Shown: piece after piece, positions 6,436 to 6,728 of the stretch
Position numbering within the stretch: position 1 is the first letter of the stretch
Layout: the number at the start of each line of letters is the position of its first letter
NCBI GenBank assembly: GCA_947174615.1
Contig: CAMWJQ010000224.1
Coordinates: forward strand, 1-6,728
DNA: 6,728 bases
Direction of reading: 5' to 3'
DNA from: an uncultured Lachnospiraceae bacterium
GTDB lineage: Bacteria > Bacillota > Clostridia > Lachnospirales > Lachnospiraceae
Made by a program: the position numbers and the translations under genes
Notes under the pieces: model-generated
Told to the model about the DNA's origin: nothing
Seen by the model: only the letters and a program-made list of their open reading frames with translations
Database searches by the model: none

Positions 6436-6562
6436 GGAAGAATTGAAAAAATTTCATCCCAGCCTTGAGGTGGAGGATGTCGAGGATGCAATATACAATC
6501 AGGATGTGACAGACCTTGCGGATGTGCTGGTCAAGCTGGTAAAAGAATCAAAGGAAGAGTAG
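6422..6562 (+). CDS. Small acidic protein of unknown function, overlapping folC
   Basis: A 46-codon ORF beginning MIDFEEELKKFHPSLEVEDV and ending KESKEE. I do not recognise a named family. It is strongly acidic, with many D and E, and probably helical, with no cysteine, signal peptide or membrane segment. Its ATG lies 14 bases inside the end of folC in another frame, and GGAGG at 6411-6415 stands six bases upstream, so it looks translationally coupled to folC. The next gene begins 11 bases after its stop with its own ribosome binding site. The good ribosome binding site, the overlap and the tight packing support a real gene; its size means it is easily missed by gene finders. Confidence 0.7.
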   Translation: MIDFEEELKKFHPSLEVEDVEDAIYNQDVTDLADVLVKLVKESKEE

Positions 6563-6573
6563 GGGAGCTTGAG

Positions 6574-6728
6574 ATGTTTTGCTTTAATTGTGGATGTCTG
6601 TTATCGGAGAAGGATTTTTGTACTGGATGCGGCGCTGATGTGGGATTATATAAGAAGATCATGTCTGCTGCCAACCGTTTCTATAATGATGCATTGGAAA
6701 AAGCGAAGGTAAGGGATTTGTCGGGGGC
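6574..6728 (+). CDS. Zinc-ribbon protein, N-terminal part (3' end outside window)
   Basis: Open from the ATG at 6574 to the window edge, 51 codons seen. AGGGGAG (6561-6567), overlapping the stop of the preceding small ORF, stands six bases upstream. Residues 3-19 form a small zinc ribbon with C3, C6, C16 and C19 (MFCFNCG ... FCTGCGADVG). A helical segment follows, with YKKIMSAANRFYNDALEKAK and then VRDLSG. In Firmicutes a zinc ribbon of this kind is often followed by tetratricopeptide-like repeats, and the ALEKAKVRDLSG stretch fits the start of one. That part is inference because the gene is cut. There is no signal peptide. It is co-oriented and closely spaced with folC and the small acidic ORF, suggesting one operon. 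Confidence 0.8.
   Translation, partial: MFCFNCGCLLSEKDFCTGCGADVGLYKKIMSAANRFYNDALEKAKVRDLSG

Overview
The window looks like a chromosomal segment from a Gram-positive Clostridia-type bacterium, most likely Lachnospiraceae. The evidence is strong AGGAGG-type ribosome binding sites, SigA-like promoters, a T-box-like leader with an intrinsic terminator in front of an aminoacyl-tRNA synthetase gene, a FapA/DUF342 gene, and a small zinc-ribbon protein of a kind I associate with that family. This assignment is inference from family resemblance, not from a search. GC content is intermediate by eye, and the intergenic stretch around 420-590 is clearly AT-rich.

Layout. (1) On the minus strand, bases 403 to 1 hold the 5' part of a gene for an exported protein: a signal peptide followed by a long Pro/Thr/Ser/Glu-rich linker that runs off the window. 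(2) Bases 404-857 contain no protein gene. They hold a divergent promoter region with an interrupted inverted repeat, then a roughly 270-base leader for the next gene. The leader contains a hairpin with T-box antiterminator geometry that is mutually exclusive with a strong intrinsic terminator, and then two further perfect hairpins. (3) valS (valyl-tRNA synthetase, 883 aa) is complete. (4) A FapA/DUF342 family gene (461 aa) follows, with a possible promoter of its own, and ends in an intrinsic terminator. (5) folC (folylpolyglutamate/dihydrofolate synthase) follows but is frameshifted near base 5695. All expected motifs are present across two frames, and adding one A restores a 461-codon gene. 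(6) A 46-codon acidic ORF overlaps the end of folC by 14 bases. (7) A zinc-ribbon protein begins at 6574 and runs off the right edge.

How it fits together. valS and folC are neighbours in Bacillus and relatives; here a FapA gene sits between them. Valine-tRNA charging probably controls valS through the leader. The folC group downstream is tightly packed and looks translationally coupled. The items most worth a second look are the atypical T-box (a bulge lacking the usual UGG, and no recognisable stem I or valine specifier), the folC frameshift, and the small unannotated-type ORF after folC. I see no mobile element, CRISPR array, tRNA or rRNA gene, and no clear undescribed multi-gene system.
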